In this document: positions 41,248-53,240 of the stretch, in pieces
How the letters are laid out: each line of letters opens with the position of its first letter
Numbering within the stretch: the stretch's first letter is position 1
The notes under the pieces: model-generated
The model's database searches: none
The model's input: the letters and a program-made list of their open reading frames with translations, nothing else
What the model was told of the DNA's origin: nothing
Assembly: GCF_017355205.1 (NCBI RefSeq)
Contig: NZ_JADIJK010000019.1
Coordinates: forward strand, 1 to 64,000
Reading direction: 5' to 3'
Length of the DNA: 64,000 nt
DNA from: Bacillus sp. SD088
GTDB taxonomy: Bacteria > Bacillota > Bacilli > Bacillales > Bacillaceae_C
Made by a program: the position numbers and the translations under genes

Positions 41248-43025
41248 AGCTATCGAATACATCGACGCGAATTGCTTTATTTTCCAAAGTAGCTCCTCTA
41301 GGAAAAGCGCTCTCTCCAGTTGCAAAGCCGCTACTAGGAGCTACGTTGATTGAACTGCTTTCAGCGATATTTGCAGTTCTACCTTACGTGCTGATTGTGC
41401 AGGTCGGTAACGAGTTGCTGTCTCCCGCACCAAATGCAGGACTGGTTTGGACACTGGTTCTATCGGCAGTGGCCTGTCTTGTGTTACATGCTGCTCTATC
41501 GATGGCGGCCCTTACAGTGACGCACTTGACCGACGGCACACACCAGTGGAGATTGCGACGGGAATTGGTGGCTAAACTCGGTCGATTACCATTAGGGTGG
41601 TTCTCCGTGAACAATGCCGGTCAGGTAAAGAAAATGCTACAGGACGATACACATGCAATCCATTACGTGATCGCTCATTCTGTTCTCGACCTTGTCTCAG
41701 GACTTGCCGTTCCACTCTTGAGTTTTATTTATTTGTTCACGGTTGATTGGCGTCTCGCGATTATTGCGTTGGCACCTCCACTTACGTATTTTATTATCTT
41801 TGGTGTTGTCACCTCGCGTTCTTCCGATGTGACAAGGGGTATCGGAGAAATTTCAGGAAGGCTATCCGGCAGGGTGATCGAGGTGCTCGAAGGGATTCAA
41901 GTCATACGGGCTTTTGGTCAGACTGGAAAGGCTCACCGACGCTATAGCAATACCGTAGATGAGTACATCTCTCGAACGGTTGATTGGCTATTGCCGTTGT
42001 CAAAGTTGCAGGCAGCAATCAGTGTCTTGCTTCAACCGATTACCTTCTTACTGCTTATCCTGATGGTCGGAGCAGGTTTTATTGCTACTGGTCGGATGGA
42101 GCCATTGACAATTTTGCCGTTTTTGCTACTTGCACTCACCATGGGTAATCCGGTTCTTCGTCTCGGTAATGGGATGTCTTCATTGATGGAGGCGATGGAA
42201 GCCGCCAAACGGCTAGAGAATACGCGTGGTTTGTCAGAGATTGAGGAGCCAATGAATCCTCAAACCCCTGACGCCGGTCAACTCGATGTGGAATATAAGA
42301 ACGTTGTATTTAGTTACAAAGAGGGACATCGTGCAGTGGATTATGTTAGTTTTGTCATGCTTCCTGGCACGATAACTGCTTTGGTTGGTCCCTCAGGTTC
42401 GGGGAAGTCGACGATTGCGAAGCTGTTGCCCCGCTTTTATGATCCTCAAAGCGGCTCGATTGCGATTGGTGGTGTACCTATCCGGGAGATAGATACATCC
42501 GAGTTGTATCGGAAAGTGGGATTTGTATTTCAGGATGTTCGTCTACTGCAAGAGACGATTCGTGACAACATTCGTCTCGGCAACCCTGATGCTAGCGAGG
42601 AAGACGTCATAAGGGTGGCGCGGGCGGCACGTATTCACGATCGGATTGAGCGGTTGCCCCGAGGCTATGATTCTATCGTCGGTGTGGACGCTCGGTTATC
42701 TGGAGGAGAGGCGCAGAGAATTTCGATAGCACGAGCATTGCTGGCGGATGCACCAATTATAGTGATGGACGAAGCGACCTCAATGATTGATCCTGAGTCT
42801 GAAGTGGAGATCCAGCATGCCTTGACATCGCTAATCAAAGGGAGAACGGTGCTAGTTATCGCCCATCGTCTGCATACTATTGTAGGTGCTGATCAGATTC
42901 TCGTAGTTGACGATGGAAACATTGTGCAGCATGGCACACATGAGGAACTCATCTCGTCGGACGGTCTGTACAGTCGATTGTGGAAAGCTTATGAACGAAC
43001 AAAGGAAGGTAGGGGAAAGCAATGA
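41244..43025 (+). CDS. ABC exporter half-transporter, first of a pair
   Basis: A 593-residue protein with an N-terminal six-helix exporter domain (LLGATLIELLSAIFAVLPYV is the first helix) and a C-terminal ATPase: Walker A LVGPSGSGKSTIAKLL, signature LSGGEAQRISIARALL, Walker B IIVMDEATSMIDPE, H-loop IAHRLHT. It should form a heterodimer with the next gene product. Pairs of this kind include YbtPQ/IrtAB-type siderophore importers and multidrug exporters; the sequence alone does not decide between them. The coding region is visibly richer in G+C than the neighbouring suf genes. Confidence 0.85.
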   Translation: MKLSNTSTRIALFSKVAPLGKALSPVAKPLLGATLIELLSAIFAVLPYVLIVQVGNELLSPAPNAGLVWTLVLSAVACLVLHAALSMAALTVTHLTDGTHQWRLRRELVAKLGRLPLGWFSVNNAGQVKKMLQDDTHAIHYVIAHSVLDLVSGLAVPLLSFIYLFTVDWRLAIIALAPPLTYFIIFGVVTSRSSDVTRGIGEISGRLSGRVIEVLEGIQVIRAFGQTGKAHRRYSNTVDEYISRTVDWLLPLSKLQAAISVLLQPITFLLLILMVGAGFIATGRMEPLTILPFLLLALTMGNPVLRLGNGMSSLMEAMEAAKRLENTRGLSEIEEPMNPQTPDAGQLDVEYKNVVFSYKEGHRAVDYVSFVMLPGTITALVGPSGSGKSTIAKLLPRFYDPQSGSIAIGGVPIREIDTSELYRKVGFVFQDVRLLQETIRDNIRLGNPDASEEDVIRVARAARIHDRIERLPRGYDSIVGVDARLSGGEAQRISIARALLADAPIIVMDEATSMIDPESEVEIQHALTSLIKGRTVLVIAHRLHTIVGADQILVVDDGNIVQHGTHEELISSDGLYSRLWKAYERTKEGRGKQ

Positions 43026-44749
43026 TTAAACAGTTATTCCAAATTGTCGGCGAAGACCAGCGCGGACTGTTCCGATGCTTCGTTGCTCTCGTCATTCTGT
43101 TTTGTATCGCGCAGGGAGTGTCGTTTCTTCTCCTTCTACCGATTTTGAATGCAATATTTGATCCAGGATCTCCTGATTTGTGGATGTGGATTGTCTGTCT
43201 TGTTTTCTCTGCAGGGATAGCTATCATCTGCAATTATTTTAGTTCTGTGATCGGTGTGCACCTGTCACTAGGTATCTCGTCTCGACTGTATCATCGGATT
43301 GGGGACCATATAGCGACTCTTCCACTCGGCTGGTTCAGTCAGCAACGAACAGGAACCGTCACTCGAACAATCAGTAGTGGTACAGATAATGTGGTGCTCG
43401 TATTCGGATTTTTGATGACACCAATGCTTAATGGGATTATCACGCCATCCGTGCTCACGTTAGGTATGCTAATTATCGACTGGAGAATCGGAATCGCCTT
43501 CTTAGTAGCTATTCCGTTCCTTTGGGGGATGAACCGACTTGGTCGGCTGTTCTATCGTAAAGGAGATGGTGGTATGGATCGAGCGGCAGCTGCCGCAAAC
43601 GCCCGCATAATTGAGTATGTCCAAGCCCAGCCTGTGCTCCGTGCTTACGGATACGTCGGTGATGCTAACCAGTCATTACAGAAAGTGTTGCTACAACAAC
43701 GTCATGCAAGTAACCGACATTTGAAGTCAACAATTCCAGGCTCGATCATCTTCCGTATCGCGGTGCAACTTGTGTTGCTACTTGTCGTGATAGCGATTGT
43801 GCCACTGGCTCTCGGTGCTCAGATTTCGCCTGCGACCGCGATCGCACTTATTGCCGTAGTCGCACAGTTTACCTCTTCTGTTTCAACAGTGGCAGATTTG
43901 GGAGGCGGCATTCGAATGGCCCGATCCTCACTGCGCAAGATAGCTGATATTTTAAATGCGAAGCCTTTGCCCGTTCCTGATAAACCAGCACGTCCTAGTT
44001 CGCAACACGAAGTGCGGTTAGAGGGGGTCAGTTTCGGCTATGATAGCCATTCTCCCGTTATTCAGAATGTATCGTTTTCGGTTCCGTCTAAGACCACGGT
44101 TGCGATTGTAGGTCCTTCTGGCTCTGGCAAGAGCACGCTGATTAAGTTGATTGCACGCTTTTACGACGTTGATTCCGGGCGTATCGTTTTCGCCGATAGT
44201 GATATCCGAGAGCTTGCTACAGAAGATCTGATGCAGCATATATCTCTCGTGTTTCAAGACGTTTATTTGTTCGATGATACCATATGGGAAAATATCCGCA
44301 TCGGCAACGAACAAGCAACAGACGAACAGGTGCTACGGGCATCTCGAATCGCGCAGGTTGAGGAGATTATCCGCAGGCTTCCCGAAGGCTGGGATACCAA
44401 CGTTGGAGAAGGTGGACACAGCTTGTCTGGAGGTGAACGACAGCGGATTTCGATAGCACGTGCAATTTTGAAGAATGCACCAGTTATTTTGCTGGATGAG
44501 GCGACGAGCGCAATTGATCCAGAGAATGAAGCAGCATTTCTGGAAGGATTAGCTGAAGTGACCACTGACAAAACGGTGCTTATGGTCGCCCATCGGTTAT
44601 CCACGATTCAAGGTGCCGACCAGATCGTGTTTCTGCGCGAAGGAACTGTGAAGGAGATAGGTAGTCATGATGAGTTACTCAAGCTCAATGGAGATTACGC
44701 CGCTTTTTGGCGGGAGCGAGCCAAGGCTTCTTCATGGAGAATCACCTGA
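43022..44749 (+). CDS. ABC exporter half-transporter, second of a pair
   Basis: A 575-residue partner of the preceding protein with the same layout: membrane domain from about residue 15 (FVALVILFCIAQGVSFLLLL), then Walker A IVGPSGSGKSTLIKLI, signature LSGGERQRISIARAIL, Walker B VILLDEATSAIDPE and H-loop VAHRLST. The start overlaps the preceding stop by four bases (ATGA), so the two are translationally coupled. Both ATPase sites look intact, unlike heterodimers with one degenerate site. Confidence 0.85.
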   Translation: MIKQLFQIVGEDQRGLFRCFVALVILFCIAQGVSFLLLLPILNAIFDPGSPDLWMWIVCLVFSAGIAIICNYFSSVIGVHLSLGISSRLYHRIGDHIATLPLGWFSQQRTGTVTRTISSGTDNVVLVFGFLMTPMLNGIITPSVLTLGMLIIDWRIGIAFLVAIPFLWGMNRLGRLFYRKGDGGMDRAAAAANARIIEYVQAQPVLRAYGYVGDANQSLQKVLLQQRHASNRHLKSTIPGSIIFRIAVQLVLLLVVIAIVPLALGAQISPATAIALIAVVAQFTSSVSTVADLGGGIRMARSSLRKIADILNAKPLPVPDKPARPSSQHEVRLEGVSFGYDSHSPVIQNVSFSVPSKTTVAIVGPSGSGKSTLIKLIARFYDVDSGRIVFADSDIRELATEDLMQHISLVFQDVYLFDDTIWENIRIGNEQATDEQVLRASRIAQVEEIIRRLPEGWDTNVGEGGHSLSGGERQRISIARAILKNAPVILLDEATSAIDPENEAAFLEGLAEVTTDKTVLMVAHRLSTIQGADQIVFLREGTVKEIGSHDELLKLNGDYAAFWRERAKASSWRIT

Positions 44750-44826
44750 TCACTCAATCTTTAGATTGAAATGAGAATAAATATCTTATTCAATTTATTT
44801 AAAATAAAGTTTTGGAGGTATGATTT

Positions 44827-45615
44827 ATGTCAAGTACAGTATTAGAAATTAAGAATCTTCATGTATCCATTGAAGACAAAGAGATACTAAAAGGAGTGAA
44901 TCTAACGGTTAAAAGTGGGGAGTTCCATGCCATCATGGGACCAAATGGTACAGGTAAATCTACATTGGCTTCTGCAATCATGGGACATCCCAATTATGAG
45001 GTGACAGAGGGAACTATCACACTTGATGGGGAAGATGTATTAGAAATGGAAGTAGATGAGCGTGCTCGTGCCGGACTGTTTTTAGCAATGCAGTACCCAA
45101 GTGAAATCAGCGGTGTAACTACTTCTGACTTCTTACGTTCTGCAATTAATGCAAAACGTGAAGAAGGCGATGAAATCCCTTTGATGAATTTCATCAAAAA
45201 ATTAGATCGGGATTTAGAATACCTTGATATTGATAAAAATATGGCAACACGTTATCTGAATGAGGGTTTCTCTGGCGGTGAGAAAAAACGTAATGAAATC
45301 TTACAATTATTACAATTACAGCCAGATATCGCAATTCTGGATGAAATTGATTCAGGACTTGATATTGATGCTTTAAAAGTTGTATCAAAAGGAATCAACC
45401 AAATGCGTTCGGAGAATTTAGGATGCTTGATTATTACTCACTACCAACGTCTATTAAACTATATTACGCCTGATTTTGTACACGTAATGATGCAAGGACG
45501 TGTTGTGAAATCCGGTGGACCAGAACTTGCAAAGCGTCTTGAAGCAGAAGGTTATGAGTGGATCAAAGAAGAATTAGGAATCGAAGACGAAGAAACTGCA
45601 GAACAAAACGCGTAA
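44827..45615 (+). CDS. sufC: Fe-S cluster assembly ATPase SufC
   Basis: A 262-residue cytoplasmic ABC ATPase of the SUF system. Walker A is IMGPNGTGKSTLASAI, the signature is GFSGGEKKRNEILQLL, Walker B is IAILDEIDSGLDIDALKV, with LIITHYQRLLNYI as H-loop. It works in a SufBCD complex that builds iron-sulfur clusters. GGAGG precedes the start. The genes continue as sufD, a scar of sufS and sufU, and sufB. This is the Bacillaceae gene order. Confidence 0.95.
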   Translation: MSSTVLEIKNLHVSIEDKEILKGVNLTVKSGEFHAIMGPNGTGKSTLASAIMGHPNYEVTEGTITLDGEDVLEMEVDERARAGLFLAMQYPSEISGVTTSDFLRSAINAKREEGDEIPLMNFIKKLDRDLEYLDIDKNMATRYLNEGFSGGEKKRNEILQLLQLQPDIAILDEIDSGLDIDALKVVSKGINQMRSENLGCLIITHYQRLLNYITPDFVHVMMQGRVVKSGGPELAKRLEAEGYEWIKEELGIEDEETAEQNA

Positions 45616-45632
45616 TGTAAGGAGGGGTAATC

Positions 45633-47148
<1,516 letters not shown>

Positions 47149-47187
47149 GACAGAAGCTTTTATTCTGTCCGAGGGAGGTTATTAACA

Positions 47188-48585
47188 ATGGCAAAAAATA
47201 TGCCGGAAATAGAAGAGTATAAATATGGATTTCATGATAAAGACGTATCTATTTTCCGTACAGAAAAAGGATTAACGCCAAATATTGTTAAGGAAATTTC
47301 GAAAATGAAGGAAGAGCCGCAGTGGATGCTTGACTACCGTCTGAAGGCATTAGAGCATTTCTACAAGCGTCCAATGCCGCAATGGGGCGGAGATCTTTCA
47401 GGTTTAGACTTTGATGAAATTGTTTATTATGTCAAACCCACTGAAAAGCAAGGAAGAAGCTGGGAGGAAGTGCCTGCAGAGATTAAGCAGACTTTTGATA
47501 AGCTGGGTATACCAGAGGCTGAACAAAAATATCTTGCTGGTGTATCTGCACAGTATGAATCAGAGGTTGTTTACCACAGCTTAAAAGAAGATCTTCAAGA
47601 GCTTGGTATTGTATTTAAAGATACAGACACTGCACTGAAAGAAAACGAAGAACTATTTAAAGAATACTTTGGAACGATTGTTCCTTATTCTGATAATAAA
47701 TTCGCTGCATTAAATTCTGCGGTATGGTCTGGCGGTTCATTTATTTATGTACCAAAAGGCGTAAAAGCAACAACACCATTACAAGCATACTTCCGTATTA
47801 ACTCCGAAAATATGGGACAGTTTGAACGTACGCTTATCATTGTTGATGAAGAAGCATCTGTACACTATGTAGAGGGCTGTACAGCACCAGTTTATACAAC
47901 AAACTCTCTTCACAGTGCTGTTGTAGAAATAATTGTTAAAAAAAGTGGCTACTGCCGTTATACTACAATTCAAAACTGGGCGAACAATGTGTATAACCTT
48001 GTTACAAAACGTGCTGTTTGTGATGCGAATGCAACAATGGAATGGATTGATGGAAACATTGGTTCTAAGCTGACGATGAAATATCCATCAATCCTTCTAA
48101 AAGGAGAAGGTGCACGAGGAAATACACTTTCTATCGCTTTAGCAGGAAAAGGACAATTACAAGACGCTGGTGCGAAAATGCATCACTTGGCTCCAAATAC
48201 GTCTTCTACTATTGTTTCTAAATCTATTTCTAAACAAGGTGGGAAAGTATCTTACCGTGGTTTAGTACACTTTGGACGTAAAGCGGAGGGGGCTCGTTCC
48301 AATATTGAGTGCGATACACTAATAATGGATAACGAATCTACTTCGGATACGATCCCATACAATGAAATTCTAAACGACAATATTTCCTTAGAACACGAAG
48401 CAAAAGTTTCGAAAGTATCTGAGGAACAGCTTTTCTATCTAATGAGCCGCGGTTTAACAGAAGTAGAAGCAACAGAAATGATTGTTATGGGCTTTATTGA
48501 ACCATTTACAAAGGAACTTCCAATGGAATATGCAGTAGAAATGAATAGATTGATCAGCTTCGAAATGGAAGGTTCCATTGGATAA
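47188..48585 (+). CDS. sufB: Fe-S cluster assembly scaffold SufB
   Basis: A 465-residue protein highly similar to B. subtilis SufB by recognition: [15 protein letters not shown] at the start, [39 protein letters not shown] (cysteine region), [20 protein letters not shown] and [20 protein letters not shown] at the end. It forms the cluster-building scaffold with SufC and SufD. GGAGG precedes the start. The gene is intact although sufS and sufU just upstream are gone. Confidence 0.95.
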   Translation: MAKNMPEIEEYKYGFHDKDVSIFRTEKGLTPNIVKEISKMKEEPQWMLDYRLKALEHFYKRPMPQWGGDLSGLDFDEIVYYVKPTEKQGRSWEEVPAEIKQTFDKLGIPEAEQKYLAGVSAQYESEVVYHSLKEDLQELGIVFKDTDTALKENEELFKEYFGTIVPYSDNKFAALNSAVWSGGSFIYVPKGVKATTPLQAYFRINSENMGQFERTLIIVDEEASVHYVEGCTAPVYTTNSLHSAVVEIIVKKSGYCRYTTIQNWANNVYNLVTKRAVCDANATMEWIDGNIGSKLTMKYPSILLKGEGARGNTLSIALAGKGQLQDAGAKMHHLAPNTSSTIVSKSISKQGGKVSYRGLVHFGRKAEGARSNIECDTLIMDNESTSDTIPYNEILNDNISLEHEAKVSKVSEEQLFYLMSRGLTEVEATEMIVMGFIEPFTKELPMEYAVEMNRLISFEMEGSIG

Positions 48586-48598
48586 TACTTTTAATAAA

Positions 48599-48632
48599 TC
48601 CCGTTACAATATCATGTGTAGCGGGACTTCCC
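48599..48632 (+). terminator. Weak terminator after sufB
   Basis: TCCCGTTAC pairs imperfectly with GTAGCGGGA near the stop; the T-tract is poor. The remaining bases up to the MFS gene show no gene. Confidence 0.4.
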
Positions 48633-48882
48633 TCATTTAAAAATTAGATGGCTATATCATTATGTTGCCTTAACGCATAATAATTACCTTGAGGGAAAAT
48701 ATGGTCATATTGTAAAACGAATGGGGATTTTATATTGAACAAAAAAATAGGGATGATAAAAATTCATAAAATATATATGTCTTTAATCCCTAAGTAATTG
48801 TTTCTACTATTTGAAAGGTAGATTAATATTGTATTTTCAGAAACTGAGGATTATTTTTTAAGTTAGATAAGAGGGAATAAAA

Positions 48883-50265
48883 ATGACAAAAAAACAAAAG
48901 TTATTACTTTTTTCCATGTGTTATATGGTTTTGTTTAATGCAATGAACGTAACCATGATGAATGTTGCGATTCCGGAATTCAGAAAGGTATTTGCTTTAA
49001 CGCCTTCTGAAGTAAGCTGGATTACAGCTATTTTCAGTTTGTTCAACGGTATTGCAGCAGTTGTTATTGGAAAAATGTCTGATAGATATCCGATTCGTCA
49101 CTTGTTTGTTATCGGAATAGCTATTTTTATGACGGGTTCTTTGATTGGGTTCATGAGCCCGAACTATTCATTCATCATTGCGGCCCGAATCCTTCAGGGG
49201 ATAGGAGGGGGGACTCTTCCTACGTTAAGCCTAGTAGCTGCCGCACGATATTATCCAGAAGAAAAACGCGGTTATGCGCTTGGCATGGTGTTTGCTATGG
49301 TGTCGCTTGGAAGTGCAATTGGTCCGATGCTGGGTGGATTTTTAACAGATTCTTTCGGGTGGGGCAGTTTATTTTTGATATCGTTTTTAAGTTTAATTAC
49401 GCTTCCATTTTATCTTAAATATGCACCGAAAGAGGAAGTCAAGACAGGCAGGCGTTTTGATCAGGTGGGAGCCATTTTATTCATGCTAGCGATTACGTCT
49501 CTGTTGATGGGAATTAATGTGACAGCTTGGCTATTTATCCTTGCTGTAGTCTTTTTTGTTCTGTTCGTCTGGCAAGCTCAACGTGTAAACGAGCCATTTA
49601 TTAAAATTGCCATATTGAAAAATGTCCCATTTAGTCTCGTTCTTTTCATGGGTTTGTTAAACTCCATTGCTTATATGGCAGGGATTTTCATTCTTCCTTT
49701 AATGCTTGCAGAGGTAAATGGATTGTCAACTAGTTTGATTGGTCTTGTTTTGTTTCCAGGAGGGGTGATGACAATCATTTTAGGTTCGCAGATTGGATTA
49801 TTAATTGCTAAACGGGGAAATCGGTTTATGAATCAATTAAGCTTTATCTGTATGACCATTGTTTTTCTGGCTCTTTCCACATTTGTTGGAGGCTCTCCAA
49901 TTTGGATATCTGTACTGTTAATTGTTGTATGCTTAGGCTTTACTGCGAATCAATCGGCTCTTACCAATCGCATATCAGAAATTTTACAGCCCAATGAAGC
50001 TGGTACGGGTACAGGATTATTCACCTTTATGATTTTTTTAGGTGCAGCAATTGGCTCGGCATTGTTTAGCCGTTTTCTTGAACTCAATAGTGGACAATGG
50101 AATATGTTAAACGAGTCTGCTCATCCTTCATACAGCAATGCTTTCATTCTAGCGGCCATTACGGTGATATTGGCAATGGTAGTGCTTGCTTTGGAGAAAT
50201 CAGTGACAAAAAGACAGAAAATGCGAGTAGATGATGAATCCCTTAAAAATAGACTTAATGCATAA
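48883..50265 (+). CDS. MFS exporter, DHA2-type
   Basis: A 460-residue protein with about 14 membrane helices. Motif A-like GKMSDRYPIRHLFVIG and motif C-like GSAIGPMLGGFLTDSFGWGS mark a drug:proton antiporter of the TetL/QacA group; the ARILQGIGGGTLPTLSL segment also fits. The substrate cannot be told; neighbours in iron metabolism would fit export of a siderophore, but a drug is equally possible. GAGGG precedes the start. The gene is monocistronic. Confidence 0.8.
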   Translation: MTKKQKLLLFSMCYMVLFNAMNVTMMNVAIPEFRKVFALTPSEVSWITAIFSLFNGIAAVVIGKMSDRYPIRHLFVIGIAIFMTGSLIGFMSPNYSFIIAARILQGIGGGTLPTLSLVAAARYYPEEKRGYALGMVFAMVSLGSAIGPMLGGFLTDSFGWGSLFLISFLSLITLPFYLKYAPKEEVKTGRRFDQVGAILFMLAITSLLMGINVTAWLFILAVVFFVLFVWQAQRVNEPFIKIAILKNVPFSLVLFMGLLNSIAYMAGIFILPLMLAEVNGLSTSLIGLVLFPGGVMTIILGSQIGLLIAKRGNRFMNQLSFICMTIVFLALSTFVGGSPIWISVLLIVVCLGFTANQSALTNRISEILQPNEAGTGTGLFTFMIFLGAAIGSALFSRFLELNSGQWNMLNESAHPSYSNAFILAAITVILAMVVLALEKSVTKRQKMRVDDESLKNRLNA

Positions 50266-50580
50266 AGCTACCTAAATCATTCTTTGCTTTATGACAATAA
50301 CATTAGGAGAAGCAAGCGTATCATTTGAGTCAATCCTACTAATATGGCTTTTTTCAACATAATTAATCCAGTGCGGTAACTTAACTATTAAAATATTTAT
50401 GTATAAAAAAGATTTGAATGATGGACAGAACTATAAAAATGTTTGTTTATTCATTAGTGCTTGTCTCTATTCGATATCGGCTAACATACCAAGAAAGATT
50501 TTTTAGTGTTATTATGGCTAAGTTCATGAACTAAAATAACCATTAAAAAAGAAACTTAGATTAAGTGTACTCTTTTTTAA

Positions 50581-50601
50581 TGATAATGATTATCATTATC
50601 A
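50581..50601 (+). promoter_or_regulatory. Fur box
   Basis: A perfect 21-base inverted repeat: TGATAATGAT, a central T, then ATCATTATCA. It matches the classical Fur box (GATAATGATTATCATTATC). It lies 96 bases before the yisL-like gene, so that gene and probably hemH are expressed under iron limitation. The rest of 50266-50696 shows no gene. Confidence 0.88.
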
Positions 50602-50696
50602 TTTTAGGTGATAACATGATGGTTATCAAAACAGGGTGTATATACAGTAAAAACTAATAGCGGATAGCTATAAAATTATTGAGGAGGATGATAAAG

Positions 50697-51062
50697 ATGT
50701 ATAATATGTTATTTCAATCACATTCAGGCTTGTGGGAAATCACTATCTTGCTTTTTATCATTTCATTTATCTTATTGAAAATGGGAAAACCTAAGAGTAA
50801 AAAAATAACGCAAATGATATTACGTCTGTTTTATGTAATTATGATTATTTCTGGGCTTGGAATGTTAATTACGCTCAACTTCCCATGGTTGTATGTTATC
50901 AAAGGTATTTTAGCACTATGGCTTATATGGATGATGGAACTAATTCTTTCTAAATCAGTTGTAAGAAAGGAGAACGGTCCTTCTACAAAAAGTTATTGGA
51001 CTCAATTTATTATTGCTTTAGTCTTGGTTGTATTGATTGCTGCCAAAATCATTAGTTTTTAG
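50697..51062 (+). CDS. DUF1516/YisL-like membrane protein
   Basis: A 121-residue protein with four hydrophobic helices: ITILLFIISFILLKMG, LFYVIMIISGLGMLITL, VIKGILALWLIWMMELILS and FIIALVLVVLIAAKIISF. Length and layout fit the YisL family (DUF1516), whose function is unknown. ATG 50697 is set by GAGGAGG with 9-base spacing. The Fur box upstream suggests an iron-related role here. It is followed by the ferrochelatase gene 194 bases on. Confidence 0.75.
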   Translation: MYNMLFQSHSGLWEITILLFIISFILLKMGKPKSKKITQMILRLFYVIMIISGLGMLITLNFPWLYVIKGILALWLIWMMELILSKSVVRKENGPSTKSYWTQFIIALVLVVLIAAKIISF

Positions 51063-51256
51063 CTTATCGTTCTTTGATGAATTTCAATGGATTAAGTGGC
51101 TCATAATATCTTCCCAGAATCACCATGAAAGCAAGATACACTAATTAGGCTACTACACTAGATAAAGATAATCATATTAGAAAATTATGTCTTTCCTTGA
51201 AAAGCAGACTTATTTTCTAACTTTTGAACAACAAAACGTAACGAGGTGTATTGGAA

Positions 51257-52183
51257 ATGAAAAAGAAGAAACTAGGATTATTAGTAATGGCATACGGTAC
51301 GCCGTATAAGGAAGAAGATATTGAACCTTATTACACGCATATTCGTCATGGCAGAAGGCCGGAGCCAGATGCGCTACAGGATTTAAAAGATCGGTATGAA
51401 GCAATTGGCGGCATCTCACCTTTGGCAAAAATAACCAAAGAACAAACGCATGCATTAGAAAATAAATTGAATGAATTACAAGATGAATATGAATTTAAAG
51501 CTTACATCGGTTTAAAACATATTGCTCCATTTATTGAGGATGCCGTAGAAGAAATGGCGAAAGATGGTATAGAAGCAGCAGTTTCTATCGTTTTAGCGCC
51601 ACACTACTCTACATTTAGCGTGAAATTGTATAATGAACGTGCAAATAGTACAGCTGAAAAATACGGTATAAAAATGGAGTCTGTTCAAGATTGGTATACA
51701 GAACCAGGATTTATTGATTTCTGGGCAAAAGGCGTGCAAAATACCTTTGCGGAAATGTCAGCAGAAGAAAAAAATAATACTGTATTAATCGTATCTGCTC
51801 ATAGTCTGCCAGAAAAAATTCTGCAACATGGAGATCCATATAAACAGCAATTAGAGGAAACAGCACAATTAATAGCAGAAGCTGCAGATGTAAAAAATTA
51901 TGAAGTAGGCTGGCAAAGTGAGGGAAACACTCCAGACCCTTGGCTTGGACCGGATGTTCAGGATCTAACTCGCGAATTATATAATAAAGAAGGATACAAA
52001 GCATTTGTTTATACACCTGTCGGCTTTGTGGCAGATCACCTTGAAGTTTTATATGATAATGATTATGAATGTAAAGTAGTCTGTGATGAGATTGGAGCAA
52101 GCTACTATCGTCCGGAAATGCCAAACGCTCGTCCAGAATTTATTGAAACATTAGCAAATGTGGTACTAAAGAAAATGAAATGA
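51257..52183 (+). CDS. hemH: Ferrochelatase (coproporphyrin ferrochelatase)
   Basis: A 308-residue enzyme inserting Fe2+ into (copro)porphyrin. Family blocks include [36 protein letters not shown], where the His is the metal-site residue, [20 protein letters not shown] and [19 protein letters not shown] with the catalytic Glu. Gram-positive enzymes of this type act on coproporphyrin III. CGAGGTG precedes ATG 51257. The gene probably belongs to a Fur-controlled transcript starting before the yisL-like gene. A second, chromosomal hemH is expected. Confidence 0.92.
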   Translation: MKKKKLGLLVMAYGTPYKEEDIEPYYTHIRHGRRPEPDALQDLKDRYEAIGGISPLAKITKEQTHALENKLNELQDEYEFKAYIGLKHIAPFIEDAVEEMAKDGIEAAVSIVLAPHYSTFSVKLYNERANSTAEKYGIKMESVQDWYTEPGFIDFWAKGVQNTFAEMSAEEKNNTVLIVSAHSLPEKILQHGDPYKQQLEETAQLIAEAADVKNYEVGWQSEGNTPDPWLGPDVQDLTRELYNKEGYKAFVYTPVGFVADHLEVLYDNDYECKVVCDEIGASYYRPEMPNARPEFIETLANVVLKKMK

Positions 52184-52428
52184 GCTTCCTAATGAATAAA
52201 AAAGAGTAGTAATTGTTGGTTTGGCATGACAGTTTATCTACTGACTATCTTCTTCAAAACAGGTGAAATAAGCAAAACTTCCAATTGAGATCACATAGTA
52301 GAAGACTTTAGTAGATTAAACAGACGCATTCAAACATAATAGTGATGCTTTAAGTGCCATCCAAGAGAAATAAATAAGACCATATTTTGCAAGAGTAAAC
52401 ATGGTTTAAATATATTTTTAATTTATCC

Positions 52429-52466
52429 AACCCAACTGTTCATTTTCAGTTGGGTTTATTTTTTTT
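52429..52466 (+). terminator. Terminator after the cargo
   Basis: AACCCAACTG pairs with CAGTTGGGTT, followed by TATTTTTTTT. It separates the cargo genes from the regulatory genes at the right end of the ICE. Confidence 0.85.
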
Positions 52467-52567
52467 AACCACTAAAATCTTTGCCAATTTTAAATGTTCA
52501 CCGTTGAAGGTTATGAAAGGGGAAATCATCGCCCACCTTTGCAGTATTGTGAAGGGAGATGACATGC

Positions 52568-53002
52568 ATGATAGCACCTAATCGTACCGAATGGCAAATA
52601 CGCTGTGCATTTAATGCGTTCTGCAAACGTGTATTAAAGAATGCCGCCATTGATATCTACAAAGAACGAAAGCGTCAACGGTCGAAAGAGAAAACGTTCT
52701 CTGATTTAACGCCTTATGAGGCGAATCAACTTTATTCTGTAGATAATTATGGTGAGGGTAATAAAGAAGGTTTTCAAATTGTAGATAAGAAAATTACGAC
52801 AAAATTACTAGCAGAAGCCATGCACTCATTATCAGAAGAGAAGCGTAATCTTGTCCTCTTATACTATTTTCTTCATCTATCTGATGAGGAAATTAGTCAA
52901 CAACTGAATGTACCTCGTCGAACTGTGCATTATCGACGAACCAGTGCTTTAAAACGGTTAAAACGATTTTTGGAGGAACATGCAAATGAATGGGATGAAT
53001 AA
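52568..53002 (+). CDS. Sigma-like regulator (Tn916 Orf7-like)
   Basis: A 144-residue protein with a sigma-70 region-4-like helix-turn-helix at the C-terminus: AMHSLSEEKRNLVLLYYFLH followed by LSDEEISQQLNVPRRTVHYR. The N-terminal part is short and basic (AAIDIYKERKRQRSKEKT). Its place before orf8, xis and int matches Orf7 of Tn916, which takes part in transcription of the element in its excised form. ATG 52568 is chosen by spacing from GAAGGGAG. Overlaps the next gene. Confidence 0.8.
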   Translation: MIAPNRTEWQIRCAFNAFCKRVLKNAAIDIYKERKRQRSKEKTFSDLTPYEANQLYSVDNYGEGNKEGFQIVDKKITTKLLAEAMHSLSEEKRNLVLLYYFLHLSDEEISQQLNVPRRTVHYRRTSALKRLKRFLEEHANEWDE

Positions 53003-53240
53003 TATAAGCATTCAAAATGATGAACGTGGTTTGTTGCCGTATCCGATAATTATCGCTGCAAACGCGGGCGAAGCCGAAGCGTTAAGGCTTGTAGTGAAAC
53101 ACTATGACAGTTATATTACCAGTTTATCCATGAGAAAGCTGCGAGATGAACAGGATAATACTTACTGGGGTATAGATGGAGATATGCAATCTCGTTTACG
53201 ATCCAAGCTAATGCAATCTGTTTTGGCTTTCAAGGTATAA
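52986..53240 (+). CDS. Tn916 Orf8-like helix-turn-helix protein
   Basis: An 84-residue protein with PYPIIIAANAGEAEALRLVV, then SYITSLSMRKLRDEQDNTYW and a C-terminal helix, as in the Orf8/HTH_16 family of conjugative elements. It overlaps the end of the Orf7-like gene by 17 bases. ATG 52986 is 9 bases after GGAGG; ATG 52980 is also possible. It probably helps regulate excision or transfer. Confidence 0.8.
   Translation: MNGMNNISIQNDERGLLPYPIIIAANAGEAEALRLVVKHYDSYITSLSMRKLRDEQDNTYWGIDGDMQSRLRSKLMQSVLAFKV

Noticed and set aside
52184-52560. Hidden tet(M) or other resistance gene at the usual Tn916 cargo place
   Set aside because: No ribosomal protection protein was found; the place is taken by the metal-related cargo.
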